A stretch of DNA of 12,929 nucleotides, from assembly GCA_003524435.1 (NCBI GenBank), contig DQHP01000109.1, positions 1-12,929 on the forward strand, in the 5' to 3' direction. The notes below the pieces were generated by a model. It ran no database searches, was not told the origin of the DNA, and saw nothing but the letters and a program-made list of their open reading frames with translations. Shown piece by piece: positions 1 to 6,181 of this stretch (its first letter is position 1; every line of letters begins with the position of its first letter). This stretch comes from Microbacterium sp. GTDB taxonomy: Bacteria; Actinomycetota; Actinomycetes; Actinomycetales; Microbacteriaceae. The position numbers and the translations under genes were made by a program.

Positions 1-553
1 GCTCGGGAGAGCGGGCGACGCCAGCCCCGGCGATGGTGCACGGGTTCTCACCGATGAGTCGATCGCGCGCTGCGGTGCCCATGACGCTGCGCAGGAGCGC
101 GTAAGACTGCCTGAGGCGAGTGTCGCCGGTTCCACCGCGGCTCTTCGCGCGTGCTGCAATCTCGCGCCTGGCCGACGAATACCACCGCCGAACCTCAGCC
201 GGTGAGATGGCTGCGAGGGCAAGCGGAGCGAAGTGCGCAAGATCGGTAGCGAGCAGTTCCTGATACAGGCCTGAGGTGCGCGGCGCGAGACGTCCGCGGC
301 TACCGCCATTCTCGATCCAGTCGCTAGCGAAATCGCCGAATAGCTGCGCGCCATCGCGGTGGTCGCGATACACGCCGCGCATGCGATCGGCCTGCACTGT
401 GGCCAGGTGATCGAGGGCTGCTCTCTTCGTCTCGAAAGTCATTGGCGCCGTCATCGGTCGCCCGGCCTGGTCACGGTAGCGTGCCTGCCAACGCGCTGAC
501 GGAAGCTGCCGAACGTTGCCGAAGCTCTGGCGGTTCGTCTTGCGGGTGCTCAT
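1..553 (-). CDS. int: Tyrosine recombinase (phage-type integrase), N-terminal 184 residues, C-terminus cut by the window edge
   Basis: Reading the minus strand from ATG at 553 gives an open frame running off position 1. The N-terminus has the arm-binding pattern of actinobacterial phage integrases: a short basic stretch, then FGNVRQLPSARWQARYRD and TFETKRAALDHL (about residues 11-50). A SAM-like core-binding domain follows (about 70-175), with ISPAEVRRWYSS and LLRSVMGTAARDRLIGENPC. The catalytic domain (R-K-H-R-H-Y) lies outside the window, so activity cannot be judged. The start is supported by GAAGGGAA just upstream and by an ATGA overlap with the stop of the preceding gene. The enzyme would catalyse site-specific integration and excision at the tRNA-Thr att site, with the excisionase at 1234 steering direction. 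Confidence 0.9.
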   Translation of the reverse strand, partial: MSTRKTNRQSFGNVRQLPSARWQARYRDQAGRPMTAPMTFETKRAALDHLATVQADRMRGVYRDHRDGAQLFGDFASDWIENGGSRGRLAPRTSGLYQELLATDLAHFAPLALAAISPAEVRRWYSSARREIAARAKSRGGTGDTRLRQSYALLRSVMGTAARDRLIGENPCTIAGAGVARSPE

Positions 554-1137
554 GTCCGGTTCCCTTCGACTGCAGTGGACCCTTTGCCGGGCGACCGCCC
601 GTTGCCCGTTATGCTTGCCCCTGCATGACGACCGCGCAACGCGGCGTCGTGACTTGCAATCGCTTCCTTTTCGTCAGCGAAGCTCCCGATGAGTCCGTTG
701 GGGTTGTTCGGCGTACGGCGAATTGACGCGATCCAGCGCCTGGCCGTGACTTCTGTTGTTCCGAATGCGTCGGCGATGGCCTCAGCAGGCGACATGCCCC
801 AGTCGACCGCAAGGCGGTAGACCTTGGCTACCGTCTGGCGATGCTTGGCAGGGCTGCGCCGCGGGCTTTCGGCCTCGCCAGTCTCGGCGGCGATCATGGC
901 CAGGAACGCCTCGGCGATATTTCCCTGGGCCATCCGTCGCGCCTGACCAAAAATGTGACCGATCGGAATGCGACGCCACTTGACCGCATCCAGTTGCTCC
1001 CCGAGTGGCGGCGTGACCGTCACCCCACCAGCCGACGTAACGGTAAACGTCCACCCCGGCCAGCCCTTGAGATCCGAGATAACGGCGTCGCTCGCTCTCG
1101 GATCGGGCGACGCTCCCTGTCCTTCGATCGTGCTCAT
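550..1137 (-). CDS. Helix-turn-helix protein translationally coupled to the integrase
   Basis: The protein is 195 residues. I chose ATG at 1137 over an upstream start at 1359 because AAGGAA lies about 8 nt upstream and because the longer version would run through the divergent promoter region and antisense to the excisionase gene. Residues 24-44 look like a small beta module (GWPGWTFTVTSAGGVTVTPP). Residues 101-141 form a likely helix-turn-helix (KVYRLAVDWGMSPAEAIADA then TTEVTARRWIASIRR). The C-terminal 50 residues are Gly/Arg/Ser-rich and probably disordered. The TGA stop overlaps the integrase ATG as ATGA, so the two are likely cotranslated. A role in integrase control or assembly of the recombination complex is inferred from position only. 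The family has no name I can give with confidence. Confidence 0.8.
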   Translation of the reverse strand: MSTIEGQGASPDPRASDAVISDLKGWPGWTFTVTSAGGVTVTPPLGEQLDAVKWRRIPIGHIFGQARRMAQGNIAEAFLAMIAAETGEAESPRRSPAKHRQTVAKVYRLAVDWGMSPAEAIADAFGTTEVTARRWIASIRRTPNNPNGLIGSFADEKEAIASHDAALRGRHAGASITGNGRSPGKGSTAVEGNRT

Positions 1138-1169
1138 GATCGTTTCCTTGTTTAATGATCGTTTACTTG
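1136..1169. repeat. Tandem 15-bp direct repeat (one mismatch) in the int/xis divergent promoter region
   Basis: ATGATCGTTTCCTTG (1136-1150) recurs as ATGATCGTTTACTTG (1155-1169). Start-to-start spacing is 19 bp, about two helical turns. The first copy includes the ribosome site and start codon of the minus-strand HTH gene. The arrangement suits a direct-repeat protein-binding site, for example for the excisionase or an autoregulating HTH protein. A duplicated translation start region is the simpler alternative. Confidence 0.75.
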
Positions 1170-1201
1170 CACATTCAGCGTAACACACCATGGACTCGTA
1201 C

Positions 1202-1216
1202 GACCCAGTGAGGGTC
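1202..1216. promoter_or_regulatory. Short inverted repeat upstream of the excisionase gene
   Basis: GACCC and GGGTC are perfect 5-bp arms around a 5-nt spacer, ending directly before the ribosome site of the excisionase gene (AGAAGGAG, 1217-1224). It could be a small operator or an mRNA hairpin influencing translation. At this length chance is a real alternative. Confidence 0.3.
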
Positions 1217-1233
1217 AGAAGGAGCAGACGCAA

Positions 1234-1464
1234 ATGTCCGTAAGTGTTGATCGTCCGAGCGGACGCAAGCCACCCGTCATAGAGGCCCAAGAGGCGCTGC
1301 GCACCCGGGATTTCGTCGATGTCCCGACTCTCGCTGCAGCCATGGAACAGAGCATCCACGTCATCCGCGAAGCGATCGCCCGCGGAGACATCAAGGTTGT
1401 TCGGCTCGGGCGCAGTATCCGCATTCCCACGAAGCCGCTGCGCAGAGCGTGGGGACTGGAGTGA
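1234..1464 (+). CDS. xis: Excisionase-type small DNA-binding protein
   Basis: The protein has 76 residues, the usual size for a recombination directionality factor or AlpA/Xis-like protein. Residues 26-70 match the excisionase-family winged helix pattern: a DVPTLAAAMEQS helix, a recognition-like segment VIREAIARGDIKVVRLG, and a wing RSIRIPTKPLRRAW. The start is backed by AGAAGGAG 9 nt upstream. It is the first gene of a plus-strand operon and is divergent from the integrase unit across about 96 bp, a common layout when Xis also represses or switches the int promoter. Its TGA overlaps the ATG of the next gene by one base. A general regulator of the same fold is the main alternative. Confidence 0.8.
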   Translation: MSVSVDRPSGRKPPVIEAQEALRTRDFVDVPTLAAAMEQSIHVIREAIARGDIKVVRLGRSIRIPTKPLRRAWGLE

Positions 1465-1637
1465 TGCGTCAGGCAGCCTCCACCCGCATGGCCGATTTCT
1501 GGGCCACGCAGCGAAAGCTGCAAGCTGCGCGGGAACAATCGCGAGAACGTGAACGACACCACGATCTGCCCGAGCTGCGCCGCCTGGTAGAAACTGATGA
1601 CCAATTGGCCGAACTCGACGATGGTCGGTTGCTGTGA
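1464..1637 (+). CDS. Very small charged hypothetical protein
   Basis: The protein has 57 residues and is rich in Arg, Glu and Gln, with a probable single long helix (about residues 10-50). I do not recognise it. ATG at 1464 overlaps the stop of the excisionase gene (TGATG), with GGGGA at 1451-1455 as a ribosome site. An in-frame ATG at 1449 lies inside the excisionase gene and lacks a ribosome site. The tail overlaps the next start as GTGA. The coupled position suggests a real gene whose product acts with its operon partners. No function can be assigned. Confidence 0.6.
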   Translation: MRQAASTRMADFWATQRKLQAAREQSRERERHHDLPELRRLVETDDQLAELDDGRLL

Positions 1638-1888
1638 ACGTCGAGCATCAGGTGCACGGCGGCATCCTCCACAGCATGAGCGCCCCGAAGTGCGCCGGAT
1701 ACGTCCACGCTCTCGCCGCTGCTACTCTCGCCGAAGTCGAAGACCCGGCGCAGACCCTTGCCGAGAAGATCGGGCGCGTCCACGAAATTCTATTGCCAGG
1801 ATCTCACGCTCACACCCACGCGCAGGAGGCGGTCGAGCGGGTTGTCGCGAACGGCCTCCAGCATGCGCTGCGAGGGGACGCGGCGTAA
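1634..1888 (+). CDS. Small hypothetical protein of the replication operon
   Basis: The protein has 84 residues and starts with GTG in a GTGA overlap with the previous stop. An ATG at 1676 is possible but has no better ribosome site. Residues 15-84 are mostly helical, Ala- and His-containing (HAHTHAQEAVERVV near residues 58-71), with one Cys at residue 20. I recognise no family. Its stop overlaps the next start as TAATG, so it is translationally coupled to the winged-helix replication-type protein that follows. Confidence 0.6.
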   Translation: MNVEHQVHGGILHSMSAPKCAGYVHALAAATLAEVEDPAQTLAEKIGRVHEILLPGSHAHTHAQEAVERVVANGLQHALRGDAA

Positions 1889-2802
1889 TGAGCATCCCGA
1901 TCCCTGATTGGTATCGAGCGGATGCCATCAAGCGCTATGCCCTCCGGCCGAATGAGCAGGCCGTTTATGACTGCCTCTGCTATCACGCGCATGGTCGGAC
2001 CCGGATCGCCTGGCCGTCACAGATCACCATCGCAAAGGAACGGAAACTGAACCCGCGCACCGTGAAGCGGGCGATGGCACGTCTCGCCGAGGTCGGCCTC
2101 ATCATCCAGCGGGACGAAGGGCGACCCGGGCGCTCTGCTCGCTGGATGATCGCTGACATGCACCCACGCGGCCGCTCGACGACCCCATCGCCTACTGTCC
2201 GCGCCGTCTGGGATGAGGCCACGAATGGCCTCGTCGGGGTCGAAATGGCTATGGCAGATGTGACATCAACCTCTGCATCTGGGCCTGAGGTTGCCCCTCA
2301 AATCGATCCAAATCCGACCCCCGGAACTACGGGGCTAAACAGCCCAACCTCTGCACTTGGACCACCCGAAGGTAAGGGAACCTCTCGGACGCATGTCGCG
2401 ACGTCATCGGCTGACGCCGAGAATGTCCACCGCTCCGCGGCGGACGAACGTGCTAATGACGATGATGAGGAGGATCATCCCGAGACTGGCTCACGTTCCA
2501 GCATGGATAAGAGCAAAGCAATAGACCGCTCGTCGGCCGCGCAGCGGGCGACATTCTCGCCGAAGGCGCTCCCGCCCACGGGAGAGCAGGAACGCGCACT
2601 CGCGGATCTCGCATGGATGATCGGCGTCGTCGGCCTCACCGTCGCAGACCGTGACGAAGCCGCCGAAGTGATCCGCGGGCTACGTCGCGAGCAGCACTAT
2701 CGCATCTGGGCTGACACCCCATTCGACTGCACGCTCGACGTGCTCTCCGCCGGGACACAACGCTACTTTCGCGACCGGGACCTCGATCACCTTTTCGGCT
2801 AG
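1888..2802 (+). CDS. Winged-helix replication initiator-like protein
   Basis: The protein has 304 residues. ATG at 1888 is preceded by GAGGGGA (1872-1878) and overlaps the previous stop. Residues 19-90 form an HTH_36-like winged helix: LRPNEQAVYDCLCYHAHGR, then PSQITIAKERKLNPRTVKRA and MARLAEVGLIIQRDEGRPGR. This domain is typical of phage and plasmid replication initiators and of DnaD-like or primosome-type proteins. Residues 95-230 are Ser/Thr/Pro and acid rich (including a DDDEEDHPE run) and look disordered. The last 75 residues form a helical tail domain (about 230-304) ending YFRDRDLDHLFG. The likely role is origin binding for autonomous replication of the excised element. No helicase or primase domain is visible, so it may recruit host factors. 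A transcription regulator with the same fold is the alternative. Confidence 0.75.
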   Translation: MSIPIPDWYRADAIKRYALRPNEQAVYDCLCYHAHGRTRIAWPSQITIAKERKLNPRTVKRAMARLAEVGLIIQRDEGRPGRSARWMIADMHPRGRSTTPSPTVRAVWDEATNGLVGVEMAMADVTSTSASGPEVAPQIDPNPTPGTTGLNSPTSALGPPEGKGTSRTHVATSSADAENVHRSAADERANDDDEEDHPETGSRSSMDKSKAIDRSSAAQRATFSPKALPPTGEQERALADLAWMIGVVGLTVADRDEAAEVIRGLRREQHYRIWADTPFDCTLDVLSAGTQRYFRDRDLDHLFG

Positions 2803-2925
2803 GTGAACGCGTCATGCAACATGCGACCCGCTGCGTCGGCCATCCGCCAGCCGGTCTCAGCCGATACATCGACCCGGCCTCCACAGCCCGAAACCACTCC
2901 ACTCGATAATACGAAAGGCAACACC

Positions 2926-3138
2926 ATGAACAACGACGAACGAACCCAAGCAAGCCGACGACTCTCCGCCGCGCTTGCATACAACGATCGTGGGCAGAAG
3001 GCGGCACGCGTCGCGCTCGCCGCCATCGACGCCGGTGCAAGCTCTGCCGTGCTCGCCGCGAGGCTCCGCACCAGCGGCACCTGCACCGCCGGGGAAGCCG
3101 ACAGAATCGCAGCAGCACTCGACGGGAGCAAATCATGA
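2926..3138 (+). CDS. Small Ala-rich hypothetical protein
   Basis: The protein has 70 residues and starts at ATG 2926, with AAAGG (2914-2918) 7 nt upstream. A GTG directly after the previous stop (2803) would add 41 residues but has no ribosome site, so I reject it. The sequence is helical (residues 8-66), Ala- and Arg-rich, with a single Cys (SGTCTAGEADRIAAALDG). No family is recognised. It ends in an ATGA overlap with the next gene. It is the first gene after the only sizeable gap in the operon (2803-2925), where GATAAT at 2904-2909 could serve as a weak -10 element. Confidence 0.6.
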   Translation: MNNDERTQASRRLSAALAYNDRGQKAARVALAAIDAGASSAVLAARLRTSGTCTAGEADRIAAALDGSKS

Positions 3139-3323
3139 CCGCCGATGCCGTACAGGTCGTAGAGGGCTGGCGAGCGGAAGACCTCGCCGGACCCCTCGGC
3201 GTGCGAGTGGAAGACGTCGTGCGCGTGCTCAGCGAAGCCGTCACAGGCGGAACCGTCGTCCGGCTCGAATGCGGCAGTGAAACGCTCTACGCCGTCGCGA
3301 GCATCAAGGTGGCAGGGCAATGA
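3135..3323 (+). CDS. Small winged-helix-like protein, paralogue of the next gene
   Basis: The protein has 62 residues, starting at ATG 3135 in an ATGA overlap, with GGGAG (3124-3128) 6 nt upstream. Residues 11-53 read like a compact HTH plus wing: a GWRAEDLAGPLGVRVEDVVR helix-turn-helix part, a second helix, then VVRLECGSETLYA as a beta hairpin. The same module recurs in the adjacent gene, with 19 of 45 aligned residues identical by eye. DNA binding is inferred from that pattern. It could equally be a protein-binding module. Function unknown. Confidence 0.65.
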   Translation: MTADAVQVVEGWRAEDLAGPLGVRVEDVVRVLSEAVTGGTVVRLECGSETLYAVASIKVAGQ

Positions 3324-3625
3324 ACCGCGCCGGTCGAAGGAAGAAGAAGTACAGGCCCGCCGTCGCCAAGCCGAAACCGCAGGTGCCAGCCGCAGCACAG
3401 CCGCCAGCCGCACCACAACACCTTGTCGGCTGGTCGCTGTTCACCCTGGCTGCCGAAACCGGCATCGACCGCGTGCAAGCATTCCGCGCACTTGAACAAG
3501 GCGTGCGCGAAGGCAGTATCGTCCGGCTCGAATGCGGCGACAAGACACTGTACGCGCGCCTCGGCGGCGGACTCATTGAAGAAACCCCGGCACCACGCCA
3601 CCAGTCAGAAAGGGCCACACCATGA
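3320..3625 (+). CDS. Basic small protein with the same winged-helix-like module as its upstream neighbour
   Basis: The protein has 101 residues, starting at ATG 3320 (ATGA overlap). The first 34 residues form a basic, Pro/Ala-rich tail (RRKKKYRP then repeated Pro-Ala), likely disordered and nucleic-acid binding. Residues 37-79 hold the shared module, from GWSLFTLAAETGIDRVQAFR to IVRLECGDKTLYA. A short acidic/polar tail follows. A 20-bp stretch encoding this motif is identical in both genes (3256-3275 and 3519-3538), which supports duplication. The stop overlaps the next start (ATGA). Function unknown; a small nucleic-acid-binding factor is the best guess. Confidence 0.65.
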   Translation: MNRAGRRKKKYRPAVAKPKPQVPAAAQPPAAPQHLVGWSLFTLAAETGIDRVQAFRALEQGVREGSIVRLECGDKTLYARLGGGLIEETPAPRHQSERATP

Positions 3626-4635
3626 CCATGACAGCCACAGACAGGGGCGACGAAATGATCTTGAAAGGACTGCGAGCCAAACTCGCTGAAATGACCGAGC
3701 GCGAAGCCCAGCTACCTCGGGCGCTGTGCCGCGTCTGCGGTGGAATCGTCGCCAAAGGTCAAGGCACGATTGAGCCTGAATCGACGTGGCCGAGTCGTAC
3801 GCGCCACCAGACATCCGGCGTCATCGACGGAGAGCGCACCAAGCGGGGCCTGCCACCGTTCTGCGACTGGCGGCGATCACACACCGTATGTGCGGGCGGC
3901 CCCGAGCGCACCATACTCGCACTGACCGGAATCGAGGTGACGCCCGCTGTCGCGGTCGACGCGCTCACGCGAATGCTGCCGCGCAGGTTCGCTGTCTTCT
4001 CAGCATTCCCAGAGCCGAACATGGCGCACGTACGGCTCAAGGACAAGAAGCCACAACCTTGGAGCCACGTTTCTGGCGCCGACAGGGCAGCGCTCGCCAC
4101 CGTCGTTCGCAAGACGCACGACCCCAGCAAACCGCGGCGATGCCGCGAGGGAGCCTGCGCTTGGTGTGGCATCTCCCGCAGCCTGTCGTGGCACGCATCT
4201 CCTGAGACCTGGGCAGACGGCAGCAGAGCGCCTCTCTGCGGCGACTGCTACCCCGTCTGGCGCAAGCGCGGCGCCCCCAGTGACCGTGACGACCGACGCG
4301 CCAACGCACTGGAAGCACTGTCGTCTGCTGCCTGGTGGCCGATGACCGGCAGCGGCATCCACTGCTACGTCGACATTGCGGGAGACGAACATAGCGGCAC
4401 ACCAGGCCGCTGGGAGTACGCGCCCGAGCCGCTGTCGCAACTGCGAGAGACTGCCCGGATCACGCGCCCCGAATCGCTGCCCGCCGAGATTCGCAACGAA
4501 TACCGCGAGAAGCGCAGCGCCGCAATGCGCGAAGACCGTGAGGCAAGGCAGCGCATCGAGGAAACCGCTGCAGCAGAGCAAGCGCGCGCAGATAAGGAAG
4601 CCGCATCCGCCGCAGGCTGGCCAGTAGACGCCTGA
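3622..4635 (+). CDS. Cysteine-rich, putative zinc-binding protein ending the replication operon
   Basis: The protein has 337 residues. The start is at ATG 3622 (ATGA overlap, AAAGGG upstream at 3609-3614). Two cysteine groups suggest zinc sites. The first is C36-x2-C39 with C81 and C90, inside a segment with conserved-looking Trp, Arg and His (CDWRRSHTVC). The second is C179-x2-C182 with C206-x2-C209 (CAWCG, then LCGDC), a classic treble-clef or ribbon spacing. Residues 265-330 form a charged helix or coiled coil rich in Glu, Arg and Ala. No catalytic motif of nucleases, primases or helicases was recognised, and no HNH signature is present. The place at the end of the replication operon suggests DNA-related work, but this is not shown. 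Confidence 0.75.
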   Translation: MTMTATDRGDEMILKGLRAKLAEMTEREAQLPRALCRVCGGIVAKGQGTIEPESTWPSRTRHQTSGVIDGERTKRGLPPFCDWRRSHTVCAGGPERTILALTGIEVTPAVAVDALTRMLPRRFAVFSAFPEPNMAHVRLKDKKPQPWSHVSGADRAALATVVRKTHDPSKPRRCREGACAWCGISRSLSWHASPETWADGSRAPLCGDCYPVWRKRGAPSDRDDRRANALEALSSAAWWPMTGSGIHCYVDIAGDEHSGTPGRWEYAPEPLSQLRETARITRPESLPAEIRNEYREKRSAAMREDREARQRIEETAAAEQARADKEAASAAGWPVDA

Positions 4636-4645
4636 GCAGACATTA

Positions 4646-4685
4646 GCAGGGGATTGCCCGCAGACGATGCCGTGCCATCCCCTGC
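4646..4685. terminator. Inverted repeat between convergent operons, possible bidirectional terminator
   Basis: GCAGGGGAT (4646-4654) and ATCCCCTGC (4677-4685) are perfect 9-bp arms around a 22-nt spacer. They lie exactly in the 56-bp gap between the convergent stops at 4635 and 4692. There is no T-run on either side, so it is not a textbook intrinsic terminator. The position makes a terminator or transcription-collision element the best reading. Confidence 0.45.
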
Positions 4686-4691
4686 AGGGCG

Positions 4692-5168
4692 CTACTTGCT
4701 AGGCAACACGTCCAGTTCGAGCACGTCGGCCTCAGCCTCGACCACTTCCACATGCCCCGAACGCGCCACGAGCTGCTGCACGAGCTGCTCAAGCTGCGCC
4801 TCTGCTGGCGTGAACTCATAGCGCGTCGGCGCATCCAAACCATCGAGAGCCGCAGCGCGCTGCGCGACCGCCACGCCGGCCCGTATCGCGCCCGGGCGCC
4901 CCACCTCAGCATCACGAGCCGCAGCGCTCCAGAGGTGCTCCATACGAGCACGCCACACAGTGCGCGTTTCCTCAGCATCCGGCTCAGGGAGGCGACCGAC
5001 GTACCTTCTGACGGCTCGGATGGCGTTGGCGTCGTTGGCAAAGCCGACAGTTTGGGCAATCTCGGCCCATGTCTTGCCGAGCACTCGCAGGTGCCAGGCT
5101 TGCGTGGCTCGCTGCATTGCGTCGCCTCTGGCGCCCATTGTGTATCCAACCTGTCCGTTGCCTGTCAC
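4692..5168 (-). CDS. TerS-like (phage terminase small subunit-like) HTH protein
   Basis: The protein has 158 residues. GTG at 5168 is chosen because AGGGGG lies about 8 nt upstream; an internal ATG at residue 11 has no comparable site. Residues 18-58 hold a helix-turn-helix (LRVLGKTWAEIAQTVGFAND then IRAVRRYVGRL). Residues 63-114 match a recurrent helical pattern in actinophage small-terminase or terminase-adjacent proteins: an RMEHLWSAAARDAEVGRPGA segment, paired helices, and a closing AALDGLDAP. The C-terminus is acidic. Small terminase binds packaging sites and directs the large subunit. No large terminase is present here, which is typical of satellites that redirect helper-phage packaging. 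A plain HTH regulator is the alternative. Identification is by remembered pattern, not a search. Confidence 0.55.
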   Translation of the reverse strand: MTGNGQVGYTMGARGDAMQRATQAWHLRVLGKTWAEIAQTVGFANDANAIRAVRRYVGRLPEPDAEETRTVWRARMEHLWSAAARDAEVGRPGAIRAGVAVAQRAAALDGLDAPTRYEFTPAEAQLEQLVQQLVARSGHVEVVEAEADVLELDVLPSK

Positions 5169-5172
5169 CAGG

Positions 5173-5193
5173 ATACCCCCTATAGGTATTAAA
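5173..5193 (-). promoter_or_regulatory. Promoter -10 and palindromic operator candidate for the TerS-like gene
   Basis: On the minus strand TTTAAT (5193 to 5188) matches 5 of 6 bases of a -10 hexamer and would place a start near 5181, about 13 nt before the GTG. No good -35 is seen. Overlapping it, ATACC (5173-5177) and GGTAT (5185-5189) are inverted arms around CCCTATA, with a CCTATAGG palindrome in the centre. The palindrome covers the -10, transcription start and ribosome site, so a bound repressor would silence the gene. Confidence 0.35.
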
Positions 5194-5225
5194 TCTGGCG
5201 TCCGGGAAGTCAGAAAGCTCGACCG

Positions 5226-6086
5226 TTAGGCGAGCGTTTCTGGGGCTGGCGCAGTGGGGCTGGCCAGCCCCTCGGAGGCGAAAAGTATGTCGACCGTTTC
5301 CTGAATGGCGCTGGACTTGAATACGATCCCGAGGTCGATCATGTCATCGAAGGTTGCGTATGCATTGCTGGTGATCCTGATCTCGCCCATCACGGTTCGA
5401 GTGTGAACGGCTGCTACGACACCCGCGAGCATGATCCGACTCCCAACCTGGGTTTCCCCATCGCGGGTCGCGTACATTCCGCGATCGAAGATCAGTACCG
5501 GACTGCCGCTCGATCCGGGGAAAACGGACGCATCGATCAGAAAGGCGGGCAGCTGATTGTAGTCGTTGAAGATCGGCGTGGCCGTCTGGCCGCGTCGCGC
5601 GATAGGTAGCATCGATGCCTGGTCGAACAGACCACTTGGATACCCAATGAACGTGACGAACTCAATCGAATCGAGTTCTTGGGCGGCGACGTTGCTGAGT
5701 AACAGCTCACTCCCGAAGGCTCGGTAGAACGGCGGAGCATCCGCGAGCACCATTTCGCCGACGATGGGGGCGAACTTCATCGCGGCGATATCTACGTCGT
5801 CACGCGGATGCCCGTGCCAGGTCACTTCGGAGAAGTCTGTGACAGTGATACGCGTCCCGGCGCTGATCGGCTCTCCATTCTGGCCGCGGGGCATCGTGAA
5901 CGTTACAGAGGTCGCGCCCGCCAGAACGTGCTTGTTAGTAATGAGGATCGGCGCTGGGCTTCCGTCGATGTCGTACTGCACCAAGAATCCAGTCCCTGTG
6001 CTCGATCCAGCACTGCCCGTAGCCTCGATGTATACGGTCGAGTAGAAAAGCTGATCTGCGATGGTCGATACGGGAGGTCGGGGCAT
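5226..6086 (-). CDS. Trypsin-like serine protease without signal peptide
   Basis: The protein has 286 residues from ATG at 6086; a TTG at 6110 would add eight residues, and neither has a strong ribosome site. The chymotrypsin-fold triad is visible: His53 in LITNKHVL, Asp99 in DDVDIAAMKF, and Ser193 in FPGSSGSPV (GxSGxP). An oxyanion-side motif STGTGFLV comes before the His, and FIGYPSGLFD and PIARRGQTATPIFNDYN match a bacterial trypsin-like peptidase family of unknown target. No signal peptide, membrane segment or PDZ domain is present, so it is not an HtrA/DegP protein and probably acts in the cytoplasm. It sits between the lipoprotein pair and the TerS-like gene on the same strand. An effector or defence role is possible but only inferred. 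Confidence 0.85.
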   Translation of the reverse strand: MPRPPVSTIADQLFYSTVYIEATGSAGSSTGTGFLVQYDIDGSPAPILITNKHVLAGATSVTFTMPRGQNGEPISAGTRITVTDFSEVTWHGHPRDDVDIAAMKFAPIVGEMVLADAPPFYRAFGSELLLSNVAAQELDSIEFVTFIGYPSGLFDQASMLPIARRGQTATPIFNDYNQLPAFLIDASVFPGSSGSPVLIFDRGMYATRDGETQVGSRIMLAGVVAAVHTRTVMGEIRITSNAYATFDDMIDLGIVFKSSAIQETVDILFASEGLASPTAPAPETLA

Positions 6087-6181
6087 CTCGTAAAGATAGC
6101 GCGGGATCAAGGTCGATCTGATCGGTTCTGCACCAGCTGGCGGAAAAAAGCACGCTTCGTTACTGCGGGGGAACCGGCAGA

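Noticed and set aside
2636..3416. Minus-strand open frames of about 200 codons
   Set aside because: Arg/Ser-rich shadow translations antisense to the coupled small genes of the replication operon.
5173..5189. CsoR-like copper operator (ATACCCCC... pattern)
   Set aside because: Only one half fits the run of C's, the centre is CCTATAGG, and no copper gene is nearby.
6142..6160. Intrinsic terminator after the large lipoprotein gene (T6 run on the minus strand)
   Set aside because: The only pairing next to the T-run is AAGC/GCTT with a 2-nt loop, too weak to call.
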